Notes: generated from the letters alone by a model not told the origin. Positions 8,615 through 17,910 are shown, counted from the stretch's first letter. The stretch: DNA of 64,000 nucleotides from JAEXOD01 sp937930275 (GCA_036733965.1 DAIMZL010000002.1:1-64000); one strand, 5' to 3'. Translations and numbers: made by a program.

Positions 8615-11600
8615 TCACCTTATAAAATTTATTTTAAATATAGTTTTTCCCTTTTTGCTTTCAACTAATTCAATTTTTGAATTAAATGCAGATAGTGTGT
8701 TTTTAACAATTGAAAGCCCAATTCCGCTTCCTTCTGTTTTAGTCGTAAATTTATCTTCAAATATTTTATTTTTGTTTGTTTCGTCAATTCCTATTCCGTC
8801 ATCTTCTATTGTAATTACAACCTCAGTTTTAGTTTCGGTTACTTCAAAATTTACATTTTTTGAATCGGCTTCTATACTATTTTTAATTAAATTAATAATT
8901 ACTCTTTTAAACTGTTCTGAATCCAATTTTAACATAATTGAGTTATTTGAAGAACTCAAGAAAATATTTATATTTTCACCGGCATATAATTTAATAATGT
9001 CACTTAATATTTCAATTAAATTATAAGTACTTATATTCAACGGCGGTAATTTTGCAACAACAGAAAATTCATCCGCAATTCTTTTTAGTGTTTCAATTTG
9101 ATTAGAAACTGTAACCGTAACTTTATTAAATATATCATTAAATTTAGGAGATTTATCATTAAATGCCTGAATTAATAATTGTATTGATAATTTCATAGGT
9201 GTTAAAGGATTTTTAATTTCATGAGCAACTTGTTTAGCCATTTCTTTCCAGGCGGCTTCTCTCTCTTTTATACTTAACTCTTCTTTTATTCTTTTTAATT
9301 CCTTTACCATGAAATTAAAACTCTGTAATAAATTACCTATATCTCCTTTTTCTTTTATCTCCAGGCTAATATCAAAATTTCCGTTTGCTACTTCACCGGC
9401 TGCTTTAGTTAAATTTAATATTGGTTTAGATATTCTTTTTGTCAATAAAATGCTCATTAATACTATTATTATTATAGCAAAGCTATATATTCCATATAAA
9501 AACAGATTAATTTCAGAAGTGTCAAACACCATATAAAAACGATTAACAGAATCATTTACTTCTAAAATATAATATTTACCCTGTAAAAATATTTTTTTAT
9601 AGTAACTGTAAACCGGTTGTTTGTTTAGTGAAGTTTTTATAAATGTTTCACTAATTTTATTCTTTTCAAAATCTTTATAGGTTGAATAATCCAAATAAAA
9701 CGATAATTCACCTAAATAATAATAATCAAGATAAGTGCTATACTTTACTTCGTTTTCACTAAATAAAGTAAAATTAATATCCAAATCTGTATTCGCTTTA
9801 ATTATCAAATCTCTTAACGTTATTTTTGAGCTATTACCGTATCTTTCAAGAAAATTTGCCGTTCTATCCGACTGGGCCATTAAATTTAATCTAATAGAGT
9901 TTTCTAACTTATCCTTAATTGAATCTTCAAAGTAAAATGCCAAAATTATTAATGGTATTATTGTTACCACTAAAAATGCTGTTAACAACCTTGCTTGATA
10001 ATTAAAAGACGGGAGTCCGTTTTTAAAAAGACTTAAAGTAAATATAATTATACTCAAGCAAATAATATAAGTTAAATGAACAAGAAAGATTTTAACAAAG
10101 TCATAAATGTTCCAAGAAAAATCCCGAGTTTTATACCCAATAATAAGATATCTATCCGGAGATGAATCTTTATCCGCATAAAACAAGAATCGTTGTGAAT
10201 TAATTAACTTTTGTGAAAATCCGTTATTATATTTTGCCGAATTTAAAATTTGTATTATCTCATCTCTACTAATATCAATATCAGCTTTTTGATAAGTAAT
10301 TGAGTAATCTTTTACCCAGAACATTCTGTAATCATCAAAGTAGATTTTATTATTTATATTAGTATTTAACACTGTGGGAATTTCGGAAAAATTAAATCCG
10401 TGTTTATTGTATAGTACGCTTACAACAAAATAATATTTACCGTTTGCAATGGGCGTAATTCCGCTAATTATAACTGATTTATTACCGCTAACTGTATCTA
10501 TAATTATTTTTTGAACATTAATATCTCCTTCATTAAACCAGTTTTTACTATGTTCATACGGAAAAGAAAAATTAACACCTCCTAAAAAATTCCTTGTACT
10601 ATCTAAGAAATAAAACTCAGTTATTAAATTTTCACCCTTTATTTTGCTATTGTTCCATAGTTTATAAGCTTCATATTTATAATCCGATTCTATCGAGAAA
10701 TTATTGATTGCAAAATTATTTTCTGCTCTAATTAAACTTTCTTTAATAAAAAATTTAATTATATTATCATCTATTCGGGTTAACTCAAAATAAGCCAGCT
10801 TTAACTTATCATTTTCAGTTCTGGTGTACATTGCCCCCATAATAAAATTAATAAGTAAAGCACCGGTGAAAAGGGAAATAACTATTCCTCTTTTAGTATT
10901 AAAAACCATTCCCTTGTTTACTATTACTAATACAATAACCAATACATTAATTATTAAAAATAAGTAAGTTTCGCCTATCCGAGTTTTTGTTAAAATATCT
11001 GTAATAATAAATACAATTAATACAATTGTCGATAAAAACATTAGCTTAAATTTCATCCTTAAACTAATATTATTAACGATTAAAGAATAAAAGAATAAAA
11101 GCAAAGCTACATATAAAACACCAATTATTAGGGCATTAAACAGCATTAAATATGTAACGCTGTTGTACTCAAAGTTTCCAATTTTGAAAAATCGAAGATT
11201 CCCGTCATAAAAAAAAGATTTTATTATTCGAACTAATAAAAATGCTATATAAGAAGATCCGACAGTAATAATTAATGTAATAATAACATTATTATATAGT
11301 TTATTTATTTTAAAATTTTTATATCTGCAAATTAGGTGATAAACAAAAAGTGATAAAAATGCTAAAGAAATTGTAAGATCAATCGGAGATTTCAATATTC
11401 CGTATGCAATTGATGATGAATAATTCGCAGGATTTGAATAATCCTTAAAGTAAAAACTATTCGATAAGTCAAAATAAAAAATTATATAGCGAAAAATAAT
11501 AGTAAAGATTAGAGACGAAGTTATATATAATATATCATTTTTTATAGACCTTAGATTTATGTAGCCGACAACAGCAATAATTATAAACCAAATAAATAAA

Positions 11601-12277
11601 ATAAAATAGAATATATTTTTAATTGGATTACTATTTGTACTTTGATAATAATTTTCCGAATTTTTCTCATCTATAACACTTATTTGTTTACCAAAATATA
11701 TCCTATTCTTACTGTTAAAATCATCATAATTTGCTTTTACCGAATTGCCTAATTCTTTACTTAAAAAATCCGATAAATCTTTGGCAGTATTATCTTTATC
11801 TAATTTATCAATTTTAATATAATAAATAATTGTATAGATATCTGAGTTTATATTAAATTCGGATATCTTGTAATAATATGACTGATTTTGTATGTTTGCA
11901 AATTTTTGCTTAGTATATTTTTTTTGTAAAAATATTTTAGACTTACTTTCTTTAATATTATGCCAATAAACTAATTCACCATGTTTATTTAGCCCTTCAA
12001 TTGAAATCTTTTCATTCGGGAGTTTAATAATTGGATTTTTATTATTAAGTAAAGCATTTAAATATTTTTTTTCAAAAGTTTCCTTTGCTAAATTAAACCC
12101 GTTTAATTTGTTTTTAAGATAATCGACTATCAGCTCATTAACTTTTTTCTTATTTAATTCTGCTTCATTATTTTGGGGGATTAAAACATTTAATACTCCG
12201 ACCAATAATAAAAGTAATGTTACAAAAACAAATAAATATCTATTAAAAATGTTACCGAACTTAAATCCTTTCCCCAT
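8615..12277 (-). CDS. NtrY-like multi-pass membrane histidine kinase
   Basis: This is a very large (1220 aa) membrane sensor kinase. There is one N-terminal transmembrane helix, an extracytoplasmic region to about residue 215, a block of roughly eight helices (about 215-485), a second extracytoplasmic domain, and further helices near 735-795 and 955. HAMP follows (KRISKPILNLTKAAGEVANGNFD), then HisKA with VAHEIKNPLTPMKLS (phospho-His about 1019) and HATPase_c with NLIKNSIEA, DDGIGI and GSGIGLSIV. The HEIKNPLTPMKLS H-box is the NtrY style. No response regulator lies beside it, so the partner is unknown. It sits between a DUF4783 gene (1 bp away) and the AddA-like helicase (4 bp away). The sensor region matches nothing I can name. 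Confidence 0.9.
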   Translation of the reverse strand: MGKGFKFGNIFNRYLFVFVTLLLLLVGVLNVLIPQNNEAELNKKKVNELIVDYLKNKLNGFNLAKETFEKKYLNALLNNKNPIIKLPNEKISIEGLNKHGELVYWHNIKESKSKIFLQKKYTKQKFANIQNQSYYYKISEFNINSDIYTIIYYIKIDKLDKDNTAKDLSDFLSKELGNSVKANYDDFNSKNRIYFGKQISVIDEKNSENYYQSTNSNPIKNIFYFILFIWFIIIAVVGYINLRSIKNDILYITSSLIFTIIFRYIIFYFDLSNSFYFKDYSNPANYSSSIAYGILKSPIDLTISLAFLSLFVYHLICRYKNFKINKLYNNVIITLIITVGSSYIAFLLVRIIKSFFYDGNLRFFKIGNFEYNSVTYLMLFNALIIGVLYVALLLFFYSLIVNNISLRMKFKLMFLSTIVLIVFIITDILTKTRIGETYLFLIINVLVIVLVIVNKGMVFNTKRGIVISLFTGALLINFIMGAMYTRTENDKLKLAYFELTRIDDNIIKFFIKESLIRAENNFAINNFSIESDYKYEAYKLWNNSKIKGENLITEFYFLDSTRNFLGGVNFSFPYEHSKNWFNEGDINVQKIIIDTVSGNKSVIISGITPIANGKYYFVVSVLYNKHGFNFSEIPTVLNTNINNKIYFDDYRMFWVKDYSITYQKADIDISRDEIIQILNSAKYNNGFSQKLINSQRFLFYADKDSSPDRYLIIGYKTRDFSWNIYDFVKIFLVHLTYIICLSIIIFTLSLFKNGLPSFNYQARLLTAFLVVTIIPLIILAFYFEDSIKDKLENSIRLNLMAQSDRTANFLERYGNSSKITLRDLIIKANTDLDINFTLFSENEVKYSTYLDYYYLGELSFYLDYSTYKDFEKNKISETFIKTSLNKQPVYSYYKKIFLQGKYYILEVNDSVNRFYMVFDTSEINLFLYGIYSFAIIIIVLMSILLTKRISKPILNLTKAAGEVANGNFDISLEIKEKGDIGNLLQSFNFMVKELKRIKEELSIKEREAAWKEMAKQVAHEIKNPLTPMKLSIQLLIQAFNDKSPKFNDIFNKVTVTVSNQIETLKRIADEFSVVAKLPPLNISTYNLIEILSDIIKLYAGENINIFLSSSNNSIMLKLDSEQFKRVIINLIKNSIEADSKNVNFEVTETKTEVVITIEDDGIGIDETNKNKIFEDKFTTKTEGSGIGLSIVKNTLSAFNSKIELVESKKGKTIFKINFIR

Positions 12278-12278
12278 T

Positions 12279-12680
12279 TCAACTAATAAATATTTGAGTA
12301 ATTACTAAATTGTTTTTAATATTTTTAACAGTAATTAAAACTTGACCGTTATATATTACTCCGCCGGCAGAATACTTTATACTTGCTTCAATCATAGTCT
12401 GTACATTCCCTTTGCTATAATCGCTAATTTTAAATTCAATTATTTTATAACGTGAAAAGTATTTTTCAAAGATGTAGTAAGTTTGATTGGAAGTGTAATA
12501 ACCGGTAGTTCCGTCATTTAAGCTTAAGTAACAATTTTCGCCGAAATAATCAGAAAATAATTGAACATTGTTCTGAGTAAACCCTTTTTCTATTTGCTTT
12601 AACACCGTCTGCAGCTCATCAGCTTTAGACGGTGTTATAATTAAAAACCAAACTATTATTATACTAAAAACTGTTTTCAT
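12279..12680 (-). CDS. DUF4783 family exported protein
   Basis: This is a 133-aa exported protein with an N-terminal signal peptide (FSIIIVWFLIITPSKA). The remainder fits the DUF4783 family, a small NTF2-like fold common in Bacteroidota. Its features are QIEKGFTQNNVQLFSDYFGENCYLSL at the start and a final VLITVKNIKNNLVITQIFI strand pair. The function of the family is unknown. Its stop is one base before the start of the NtrY-like kinase, so the two are very likely co-translated; a role near the kinase sensor domain is possible but only inference. There is a 59-bp gap to the upstream FN3 lipoprotein gene with no terminator visible, so both may share one transcript. Confidence 0.75.
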   Translation of the reverse strand: MKTVFSIIIVWFLIITPSKADELQTVLKQIEKGFTQNNVQLFSDYFGENCYLSLNDGTTGYYTSNQTYYIFEKYFSRYKIIEFKISDYSKGNVQTMIEASIKYSAGGVIYNGQVLITVKNIKNNLVITQIFIS

Positions 12681-12739
12681 TTATTTATAAACTTATTTAT
12701 CAAAAAATACGTAAAAGAATTTAAATAATCTTATAATTT

Positions 12740-13564
12740 TTAATTTCTTTCAACTTTTATATTTTGCATGTTGTTTCTAAAGTCATCAAATGCTCTTTTT
12801 AATTCTCTATTACCTTCGGCAGTCTGATAAGCCCAGTCAAATACTATACGCTCGTTAGTAATGTTTTTAATACGTACTTTTGCAAAATGATTATCCCACG
12901 TCCATATTACATAAGTATGACCTACAACTGCTTCGGTATATTTAATGTTTTCTCCTTCATTAATTGGTACATAACCGTTTAATGGAGCATATGAAATATC
13001 GTAAATATCTGATGTTTTTCCCATATCTTGAATGTCGCTATCCTTCCACACATCTAAGTAAAATTTATTATTGTACTTTTCAAAAAAGAAATCTGCATCA
13101 TTAGAATTATAAGGCACTACCAAATAATTCTTAAAGCTATAACCCGAAGAATTAGGAAATTCATTATATTCAAATATGGACTGATTAAATCCTTCCGGTC
13201 TTGGTGTATCAAAAACTTCTTCAATACTAAGTTCACTTTCGTTTCCGTTTCTGTCGTAAGCTGTAATAGCATAATAATATGTACTTCCGTTTTTAGCATC
13301 ATAATCAATAAAACTATTGCGAGTCGTATTTCCTATATAATAATAAGTTCCGTCATAGGTGTAACTAAAATAGACATTATAACCTGCTAAATCCGATTCC
13401 CTGTTATCATCCCAATATAAATAAATTTTGTTATCACCGGTTACGGAATATACATTGTTAGGAGGGTTAGGAGCAATTTTATCACTCTCAAAATCATTTA
13501 TATTTACATCACATCCGGTAAATATAAGCGTAAATAGGCTAAATATGGATAGTAACTTTTTCAT
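12740..13564 (-). CDS. lipoprotein with fibronectin type III domain
   Basis: This is a 274-aa predicted lipoprotein: signal peptide with lipobox LIFTGC, then a fibronectin type III domain at about residues 30-115. That domain has APNPPNNVYSVTGDNKIYLYW, DLAGYNVYFSY and GSTYYYAITAYDRNGNESELS. The C-terminal 150 residues have two further beta-rich segments of no family I recognise. Such proteins usually sit at the outer membrane or cell surface in this phylum. AGGAG lies upstream of the ATG. It is the first gene of the run leading through DUF4783, kinase, helicase and amidase. No enzymatic motif is seen. Confidence 0.75.
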   Translation of the reverse strand: MKKLLSIFSLFTLIFTGCDVNINDFESDKIAPNPPNNVYSVTGDNKIYLYWDDNRESDLAGYNVYFSYTYDGTYYYIGNTTRNSFIDYDAKNGSTYYYAITAYDRNGNESELSIEEVFDTPRPEGFNQSIFEYNEFPNSSGYSFKNYLVVPYNSNDADFFFEKYNNKFYLDVWKDSDIQDMGKTSDIYDISYAPLNGYVPINEGENIKYTEAVVGHTYVIWTWDNHFAKVRIKNITNERIVFDWAYQTAEGNRELKRAFDDFRNNMQNIKVERN

Positions 13565-13657
13565 TTTTCAATCTCCTATAATTATACCTATAATAGTTCA
13601 AATACTGTACCAATTAAAAAACGGCATTTTATTATAGAAAATAATATAAGACAAAAG

Positions 13658-13694
13658 AAAAGTGTTCACAATAAAATACATTATGAACACTTTT
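13658..13694 (-). terminator. Rho-independent terminator of pyrRBC
   Basis: An 11-bp perfect inverted repeat, AAAAGTGTTCA (13658-13668) with TGAACACTTTT (13684-13694), begins 7 bp beyond the pyrC stop. Read on the minus strand the hairpin is followed by a T-rich run (CTTTTGTCTTATTATTTTC), as expected for an intrinsic terminator ending the pyrimidine operon. Confidence 0.85.
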
Positions 13695-13700
13695 ATAGAA

Positions 13701-14984
13701 TTATTTAATTAGGTTACCGTTAATCCAAGCCTTGTTGTTGTTAAAAACTCCAATAGCTTTTCCGGTAAGTAATTTTTTATCAAACGGTGAGTTTTTAGAC
13801 TTAGATTTAAACTTTGATACTTCCACTGTCCAAACTTTTTCTAAATCCAGTAATGTTAAATTTGCCTTTTCGCCTATGGCTATTTTGGGTACTTCAAGAT
13901 TAAGAATTTTCCTCGGATTTATTGAAAATTTGTAAATCATTTGTTCTAACGTTAAAACTTTTTTGTGAAATAGTTCGTTTAAGGCAATACCTACTGCCGT
14001 TTCAAGTCCTATAATTCCGTTTGGAGCGTATATAAACTCGGCTTCTTTTTCTTCAATAGAATGGGGTGCATGATCTGTCGCAATACAATCAATTGTACCG
14101 TCTTTAAGTCCTTCAAGAATTGCATCTATATCTTCTTTTGTTCTTAAAGGTGGATTCATTTTATAATTGGTATCATATGTTTTAAGCATGTCGTCCGTAA
14201 GAGAGAAATGATGAGGTGCAACTTCCGCAGTAATATTAATCCCCTTTTCTTTTGCTTTTCTTACAATTTCAACAGCATTTTTAGTACTAATATGGGCTAT
14301 ATGAATTTTTCCGCCAACATAATCCGCAACCATTACATCTCGCATCACTATAATATCTTCTGCTATACTCGGTATTGCAGGTAAACCCAACAAAGTTGAA
14401 TTAATTCCTTCATTCATTGCCCCTTCTGCAAGCGAGCTATCTTCACAGTGCTCAATTATCGGCACATTATATTCTTTCGTATATTCGAGTGCTTTACGTA
14501 AAATAGCAGCAGATTTTACAACCGTACCGTCATCCGAAAAACCAATAGCACCTGCTTCCAATAGTTCAAGTATCGGAGCTAAACTTTCTCCTTTCCTTTC
14601 TTTAGTAACTGCTCCTATTGGGTAAACATCCACAACATTATTAGCACTTTTAGCTTTTATTAATGAAACAACCTCCGCACTATCAATAGTCGGATTTGTA
14701 TTAGGCATGCAAGCAATTCCGGTAAATCCGCCTATAGCGGCAGCTTCAGTGCCCGAAGCTATTGTTTCTTCATCTTCTCTTCCGGGCTCACGTAAATGAA
14801 CATGCATATCAAAAAAACCCGGTGTTAGTACTTTATTCTCTGCATCTATTATTTTTGTACTTGCATCTTCGGTTGATATAGAATCAATAGCACTAATTAT
14901 CCCGTCTATTATCAACACATCCGAAATTTTATCGATACTTAAAGTTGGATCAATAATTCTACAATTTTTTATTAATATTTTCAT
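13701..14984 (-). CDS. pyrC: dihydroorotase
   Basis: This zinc amidohydrolase catalyses the third step of de novo pyrimidine synthesis, the reversible cyclisation of carbamoyl aspartate to dihydroorotate. It is 427 aa, the usual length for class I bacterial dihydroorotase. It shows the metal-binding DMHVHLREPG, the family block GGFTGIACMPNTNP, HCED, KIHIAHIST and the CIATDHAPHS motif with the catalytic Asp. It is the last gene of pyrR-pyrB-pyrC, 9 bp after pyrB, with AAGGTG upstream of the ATG and a strong terminator just downstream. Allantoinase is a related family, but the operon settles the assignment. Confidence 0.95.
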   Translation of the reverse strand: MKILIKNCRIIDPTLSIDKISDVLIIDGIISAIDSISTEDASTKIIDAENKVLTPGFFDMHVHLREPGREDEETIASGTEAAAIGGFTGIACMPNTNPTIDSAEVVSLIKAKSANNVVDVYPIGAVTKERKGESLAPILELLEAGAIGFSDDGTVVKSAAILRKALEYTKEYNVPIIEHCEDSSLAEGAMNEGINSTLLGLPAIPSIAEDIIVMRDVMVADYVGGKIHIAHISTKNAVEIVRKAKEKGINITAEVAPHHFSLTDDMLKTYDTNYKMNPPLRTKEDIDAILEGLKDGTIDCIATDHAPHSIEEKEAEFIYAPNGIIGLETAVGIALNELFHKKVLTLEQMIYKFSINPRKILNLEVPKIAIGEKANLTLLDLEKVWTVEVSKFKSKSKNSPFDKKLLTGKAIGVFNNNKAWINGNLIK

Positions 14985-14993
14985 TTTTCACCT

Positions 14994-15914
14994 TTAATTC
15001 ATTGTACCTAATAAATATAATACTGCCATACGAATAGCAACACCGTTTGTTACTTGTTGTAATATAACCTGATATGGACCGTCAGCAACCTCGCTACTTA
15101 TTTCAACACCTCTATTAATCGGACCAGGGTGTAAAATTAACACTTCTTTGTTTAATTTATCAAGACGTTCTTTTGTAATACCGTAATAATTATGGTATTC
15201 TCTTAAACTTGGCAACCCTCCGCCGGCATTTCTTTCCAACTGAATTCTTAAAATATTAAGAACATCACTTTCTTTTATTGCTTCATCAATAGTATTATAC
15301 ACTTTAACACCTAATTTTTCTATATCTCGCGGAATAAAAGTATTTGGTCCACATATAGATACTTTAGCCCCCATAGTTTGCAAACCAAATATATTTGATA
15401 AAGCAACTCTACTATGTGCTATATCTCCAACAATGCATATTTTTAACCCTTCTAACTTTCCTAAACGTTCTTTAATTGAATACATATCAAGCAGGGCTTG
15501 TGTCGGGTGTTCATGTAACCCATCTCCGGCGTTAATTATATTGCAATTAGAAATACGTGTTAAATAAGTAGGTACTCCCGCCGATTCATGCCTAACAACA
15601 ATCATATCAACTTTCATTGCTTCTATGTTTTTAATCGTATCTTTAAATGTTTCACCTTTTTTTGTGCTACTATTACTTGTTGCAAAATTAATTGAATCTG
15701 CAGAAAGTCTTTTTTCTGCTAATTCAAATGAAATTCTTGTTCTTGTTGAATTCTCGTAAAACAAATTTACTATCGTTTTGCCTTGTAAAGTCGGTACTTT
15801 TTTAATCGGTCTCTCTAAAACTTCTCGAAATGTAACCGCCGTATCGAGTATTAATTGAATATCTTCTTTAGGTGTATTATATAAACCTAATAAATGCCTA
15901 CTTGAAAGTCCCAT
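14994..15914 (-). CDS. pyrB: aspartate carbamoyltransferase catalytic chain
   Basis: This enzyme transfers the carbamoyl group of carbamoyl phosphate to aspartate, the committed step of pyrimidine synthesis. It is 306 aa, typical for the catalytic chain. Motifs are the carbamoyl-phosphate loop FYENSTRTRISFELA, the SSTKKGET loop, HPTQALLDMYS and LHPGPINRGVEI. No pyrI regulatory chain gene is nearby, so the enzyme is probably controlled at the expression level through PyrR. It lies 8 bp after pyrR and 9 bp before pyrC, with AGGA upstream of the ATG. Confidence 0.96.
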   Translation of the reverse strand: MGLSSRHLLGLYNTPKEDIQLILDTAVTFREVLERPIKKVPTLQGKTIVNLFYENSTRTRISFELAEKRLSADSINFATSNSSTKKGETFKDTIKNIEAMKVDMIVVRHESAGVPTYLTRISNCNIINAGDGLHEHPTQALLDMYSIKERLGKLEGLKICIVGDIAHSRVALSNIFGLQTMGAKVSICGPNTFIPRDIEKLGVKVYNTIDEAIKESDVLNILRIQLERNAGGGLPSLREYHNYYGITKERLDKLNKEVLILHPGPINRGVEISSEVADGPYQVILQQVTNGVAIRMAVLYLLGTMN

Positions 15915-15922
15915 TTTAATTC

Positions 15923-16468
15923 CTATTCTTTTGAAACATCAACTAAATAAACTGCATCCTCGTCATCTACTTCCTTCATCCTTACTCTAACCTCCTCATT
16001 TATTGAAGTCGGAGTATTTAACCCTACAAAATCTGCTTTAATTGGTAATTCTCTATGTCCTCTGTCAACAAGAACGCATAATTTTACAGTTGCAGGTCTC
16101 CCTAAATCCATTATAGCATTTAATGCGCTGCGGACGGTTCTACCTGTGTACAGCACATCATCAATCAAAATAATATCTTTGTCATTCACATCAAAAGTGA
16201 TATTTGATACTGAAACTTGCGGTTGTTTAAGACGAGTTCTAAAATCATCTCTATACAATGTTACATCCAAAACTCCGTATCCTGGCGTAAAATTTTCAAT
16301 TTCATTAATTTTATCAAGTATCCTTTTTGCTAAAAATTCCCCTCTTGTTCTCATTCCCAAAATAATGATGTTTGTAGAACCTTTACTCTTCTCAATAATC
16401 TCGTGTGATAAGCGAGTAATAGTTCTATTTAAGCCTGTTTCGTCAATTAATTTAGATTTTATTTTCAT
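15923..16468 (-). CDS. pyrR: PyrR pyrimidine operon regulator / uracil phosphoribosyltransferase
   Basis: PyrR is an RNA-binding attenuation protein of the phosphoribosyltransferase fold. With UMP bound it binds a leader hairpin and lowers expression of the pyr genes; many members also make UMP from uracil and PRPP. At 181 aa it is the standard length. It has the PRPP-binding motif ILIDDVLYTGRTVRSA and the VLVDRGHRELPIKADFVG segment. It heads the pyrR-pyrB-pyrC operon. The 5' leader holds a strong match to the PyrR-binding loop and a terminator-like hairpin just ahead of this ATG, supporting a regulatory role. There is no good Shine-Dalgarno sequence at the usual distance; GGGG lies about 11 nt upstream, inside the hairpin. 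Confidence 0.95.
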   Translation of the reverse strand: MKIKSKLIDETGLNRTITRLSHEIIEKSKGSTNIIILGMRTRGEFLAKRILDKINEIENFTPGYGVLDVTLYRDDFRTRLKQPQVSVSNITFDVNDKDIILIDDVLYTGRTVRSALNAIMDLGRPATVKLCVLVDRGHRELPIKADFVGLNTPTSINEEVRVRMKEVDDEDAVYLVDVSKE

Positions 16469-16479
16469 AAATAAAAATA

Positions 16480-16503
16480 CCCCATTGACCTAAGTCGCTG
16501 GGG
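16480..16503 (-). promoter_or_regulatory. terminator-like attenuator hairpin before pyrR
   Basis: On the minus strand CCCCA (16503-16499) pairs with TGGGG (16484-16480), and an inner GAC/GTC stem closes a TTAG loop. The hairpin is followed directly by GTATTTTTATTT and then the pyrR ATG at 16468. It looks like an intrinsic attenuator terminator or a hairpin that masks ribosome access. A 19-codon upstream ORF (ATG at 16511, stop at 16452) runs through it and overlaps the pyrR start out of frame. Confidence 0.55.
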
Positions 16504-16546
16504 TTCTCCATATAATTTTTTAATATGTTGTTTATCATTACCTTAT

Positions 16547-16575
16547 TTACCTCACGGGATAAATTTAAAGGATAA
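16547..16575 (-). promoter_or_regulatory. PyrR-binding RNA loop
   Basis: The minus strand reads TATCCCGTGAGGTA, against the published PyrR-binding consensus ARUCCNGNGAGGYU; the core UCCNGNGAGGY matches fully. Flanks can form the expected bulged stem: CCTT and ATTTA on the 5' side (with a short unpaired bulge) pair with TAAAT and AAGG on the 3' side, presenting the conserved bases in the loop. The site lies about 80 nt upstream of pyrR. The antiterminator partner strand is not obvious, so control could be by transcription attenuation or by translation. Confidence 0.65.
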
Positions 16576-16600
16576 AAAAAAGGGTCACTTAAGTGACCCT
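16574..16600 (-). terminator. Rho-independent terminator of the OmpA-like gene
   Basis: A perfect 20-bp palindrome AGGGTCACTTAAGTGACCCT (16581-16600) lies 11 bp past the OmpA-like stop codon. On the minus strand it is followed by eight consecutive T, a textbook intrinsic terminator. It separates the porin transcript from the pyr leader. Confidence 0.92.
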
Positions 16601-16611
16601 TTCAAATTTGA

Positions 16612-17760
16612 TTAGTTAATAACCTTAAATTCAATTCTTCTGTTCATTGCACGTCCGTCTGCAGTCTTGTTATCCGATATAGGATTCTTTTCGCCGTAAC
16701 CGACAGTTTTAATTCTATCAGCTTTAACACCACGAGCTACTAAGTAGTTTTTAACTGCGTCTGCACGTTTTTCAGATAATTTCTGATTTGAAGATTCGCT
16801 ACCGATATTATCAGTATGACCTTGAATTTCAACCTTAATTTCCGGATTTTGTAACATTACCAATGCGGCATGGAACAAAATAGGATATGATTCGGCAGTA
16901 AATTTAGTACTATTGTTATCAAAGTTAATACCAACTAATACCCATGTTTCATCTTTTGAATTGTAGCCATAAGCTGAATTATTTACACCGCCGTCAATTT
17001 TGGCAGGAACTTCTTTTACTATCTCACGAGGTATATATTTTTTAACTATGTTTTCAATTCTTTCATAGTCAACCGGATCATTTGGATTATCAATTTTGAT
17101 TCCGTCATATAATTGGCAAATTTTTGAAGGTTCGCCTTTATCGAAGAAATAGTTAACTCCTAAATCAAAAGTTGCATAGGAATCAAAAGAACCGCCTAAT
17201 AAACCGCCGCCAGGTCCTGCTCCGTAAGCACCGTCAAATTTAGTATTAGCTAAGGTTGCAAAGCTCAATTCACCTACTAAATTCCAGTTATCGTCGATTC
17301 TATATTCAGCACCAAAACCAAAATTTATAAAGTGGTCAAATTGATTATCACCGATAGCTTTTGCATCAGGTCCGTCTTTAGGTGAATATAACCCACCGCC
17401 TAAACCGGCAACAATGTAAGGAGAAATTATTTCGCAAGGCGCAAAATAATACATTACATCAACTTGTCCTGATAAAAAAGTAGTAGAAGCTTTTTGTTTG
17501 TTATTTGCTGCTAAAGGATAAAAACCTTCTAAGTATAAGTATCTTGCAGTACCTTTAATTGCAACATGTTCGCTAAAGTATCTGCGGATTGATAAATGCC
17601 CACCATAATTAATGTTGGAAGTCCAACCTAAATTATGATTGATATACTTAGGATAAGTAAATCCAAATCCAACCGACCAAGCATCTTTAACAACCTGAGC
17701 TTCAATCGAGAAGGTAAAAACTATTACAAAAAAAGCTATTAGGGTAGTTATTTTTCGCAT
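16612..17760 (-). CDS. OmpA-family outer membrane beta-barrel protein
   Basis: This outer-membrane protein (382 aa) has an N-terminal beta-barrel of about 190 residues rich in aromatic strands, then a C-terminal OmpA/Pal peptidoglycan-binding domain. The OmpA block is clear: FDNNSTKFTAES, VEIQGHTDNIGSESSNQKLS, KRADAVKNYL and GYGEKNP then NRRIEFKV. The ATG at 17760 is chosen because it opens a signal peptide (ITTLIAFFVIVFTFSIEAQ) and has AGAGAGG at good spacing; the frame stays open upstream to 17895, but that extension overlaps the divergent mlaE promoter region and is lysine/isoleucine-rich noise. It should anchor the outer membrane to peptidoglycan. It is probably monocistronic given the strong terminator. 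Confidence 0.9.
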   Translation of the reverse strand: MRKITTLIAFFVIVFTFSIEAQVVKDAWSVGFGFTYPKYINHNLGWTSNINYGGHLSIRRYFSEHVAIKGTARYLYLEGFYPLAANNKQKASTTFLSGQVDVMYYFAPCEIISPYIVAGLGGGLYSPKDGPDAKAIGDNQFDHFINFGFGAEYRIDDNWNLVGELSFATLANTKFDGAYGAGPGGGLLGGSFDSYATFDLGVNYFFDKGEPSKICQLYDGIKIDNPNDPVDYERIENIVKKYIPREIVKEVPAKIDGGVNNSAYGYNSKDETWVLVGINFDNNSTKFTAESYPILFHAALVMLQNPEIKVEIQGHTDNIGSESSNQKLSEKRADAVKNYLVARGVKADRIKTVGYGEKNPISDNKTADGRAMNRRIEFKVIN

Positions 17761-17910
17761 TTCTGCCTCTCTTATATTAAATAAATTTTTGACAATTTTT
17801 AAATAAAACTTTAAGTAATTTAAATTAATTAAGCAAATAATGCAAATATTTTTTTGATTTTTGATAAAATATTTGCATATTTTATAACAAAACAACTAAA
17901 CTCTTTAAAA

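Noticed and set aside
17761..17895. 45-codon N-terminal extension of the OmpA-like protein
   Set aside because: It would bury the signal peptide, overlaps the divergent mlaE promoter region, and the ATG at 17760 has a strong AGAGAGG site.
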